Shown here piece by piece: positions 6,723 to 7,188 of a stretch of DNA of 7,188 nucleotides. The notes beneath the pieces were generated by a model. That model worked only from the letters and a program-made list of their open reading frames with translations. It was not told the DNA's origin and did not search any database. The translations under genes and the position numbers were made by a program. The DNA comes from Armatimonadota bacterium (GTDB taxonomy: Bacteria; Armatimonadota; Armatimonadia; Armatimonadales; Armatimonadaceae), in the NCBI GenBank assembly GCA_014381035.1, contig JACMIS010000282.1:1-7188 (forward strand). The letters run 5' to 3'. The number at the start of each line of letters is the position of its first letter. Position 1 is the first letter of the stretch.

Positions 6723-6757
6723 AGAAAGGGTTCTCCGGTGATAGGGTTGCTGGCAAT

Positions 6758-6780
6758 GGAACAACACCAGGTGTTATTCC
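6758..6780. promoter_or_regulatory. 23-bp palindrome upstream of the peroxidase, possible operator
   Basis: The half-sites GGAACAACACC (6758-6768) and GGTGTTATTCC (6770-6780) are symmetric about A6769, with 10 of 11 positions paired. It lies 36 bp upstream of the chosen peroxidase start, between it and glpK. It does not resemble the membrane-operon palindrome and I do not recognise a known regulator's consensus. It could serve either divergent gene. Confidence 0.45.
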
Positions 6781-6847
6781 GTTCCCGCTGAGGTTGTCGA
6801 ACTCATGATACACCGGTTAGAAACTTCTTCGCTTCCTTAGATACGTC

Positions 6848-6890
6848 TCTCCTTTCTTTTTCGTCCTTCGCGGACGAAAAAGAAAGGAGA
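6848..6890. repeat. Perfect 19-bp inverted repeat (hairpin) in the glpK leader
   Basis: The arms 6848-6866 and 6872-6890 are exact reverse complements around a 5-nt TTCGC loop. The left arm is pyrimidine-rich and the right arm purine-rich, ending AGAAAGGAGA. Neither side is followed by a T tract, so it is not a standard terminator. It ends 45 bp before the glpK ATG. The right arm looks like a strong ribosome-binding site that the hairpin would hide. It may also be a dispersed genomic hairpin repeat. Confidence 0.8.
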
Positions 6891-6935
6891 AAATGGAAGC
6901 AGGTACCAAAGAGCGTAGCAAAGAAGTAATTCGGT

Positions 6936-7188
6936 ATGAAATATGTTATAGCACTGGATCAAGGAACGACCAGTTCGCGGGCGATTATTTTCGATGGCGA
7001 GGGTGCGATTTTTGCTGTCGGGCAGCGGGAGTATCCGCAGATCTATCCGGCACCGGGTCATGTCGAACACGACCCGGCGGATATTTGGGCATCGCAGTGC
7101 GGTGCGATTGATGACGCGATGGCGAACGCGCCCGATATTTCCGTCGGGGACATTGCGGCTATCGGGATCACGAACCAGCGCGAAACGA
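6936..7188 (+). CDS. glpK: Glycerol kinase, 5' portion (runs off the right edge)
   Basis: The first 84 residues of a FGGY-family glycerol kinase, which converts glycerol and ATP to glycerol 3-phosphate in the cytoplasm. [20 protein letters not shown] is the phosphate-binding start of the fold. [21 protein letters not shown] and [12 protein letters not shown] follow exactly as in GlpK; the paired motifs separate it from xylulokinase and other FGGY kinases. Known members are about 500 residues, so over four fifths lies outside the window. The ribosome-binding site is weak (AAGAAG at 6921-6926, 9 nt ahead). A stronger one, AAAGGAG near 6883-6889, precedes a different ATG at 6893 in another frame. 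It is divergent from the peroxidase gene. No glycerol facilitator or regulator is seen here. Confidence 0.95.
   Translation, partial: MKYVIALDQGTTSSRAIIFDGEGAIFAVGQREYPQIYPAPGHVEHDPADIWASQCGAIDDAMANAPDISVGDIAAIGITNQRET

Larger units (their letters stand above)
6723..6935. other. Divergent control region between the peroxidase gene and glpK
   Basis: 213 bp between two divergent starts. It holds the 23-bp palindrome nearer the peroxidase and the 19-bp-arm hairpin nearer glpK. Promoters for both genes must lie here or close by, but I could not find a -35/-10 pair with correct spacing that I would defend on either strand. Confidence 0.6.

Noticed and set aside
6765..6767. Upstream in-frame ATG for the peroxidase
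   Set aside because: It would put 15 polar residues before a perfect signal peptide and would start inside the 23-bp palindrome.
6893..7111. 73-codon frame behind AAAGGAG, overlapping glpK
   Set aside because: Most of it lies inside glpK in another frame and the product looks unnatural. It is kept only as a possible upstream frame in the hairpin finding, not as a gene.

Overview
The window is 7.2 kb of bacterial chromosome with moderately high GC coding sequence and AT-richer intergenic gaps. It holds part or all of nine protein genes. Nothing in it looks like a phage, an insertion sequence, an RNA gene or a CRISPR array. Lipoprotein and Sec signals, polycistronic genes with ATGA-type junctions and a carbohydrate-uptake operon suggest a free-living heterotroph. 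Armatimonadota or Chloroflexota would fit the protein style, but that is a weak guess and no phylogenetic marker is present.

Left edge to 3.9 kb (+ strand): after the tail of an unrelated protein comes an operon for a rhamnose-type (CUT2) sugar ABC transporter. The order is ATPase remnant, permease, permease, solute-binding lipoprotein, ending in a clear intrinsic terminator. The ATPase gene is broken: only the last quarter of a RhaT/RbsA-like tandem ATPase is left, joined in frame to a short secretion-signal-like leader. Both permeases and the binding protein look intact, so transport would need an ATPase encoded elsewhere, unless the join is an assembly error.

3.9-4.24 kb: an AT-rich gap with no convincing gene except a possible 18-codon ORF that has a good ribosome-binding site.

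4.24-5.99 kb (- strand): a compact three-gene unit. Two tandem paralogous six-segment membrane proteins of unknown family are followed by a small winged-helix repressor-like protein. The junctions are a 1-nt gap and a 4-nt overlap. A 29-bp near-perfect palindrome just upstream of the first ribosome-binding site is a natural candidate for the regulator's operator. This is the least familiar system in the window.

6.06-6.78 kb (- strand): an exported Cys-type glutathione/thioredoxin peroxidase with its own terminator, and a second palindrome in its upstream region.

6.85 kb to the right edge (+ strand): the 5' end of glycerol kinase, preceded in its leader by a perfect 19-bp inverted repeat. Its right arm carries a strong ribosome-binding-site-like sequence. 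The peroxidase and glpK are divergent and share a 213-bp control region.
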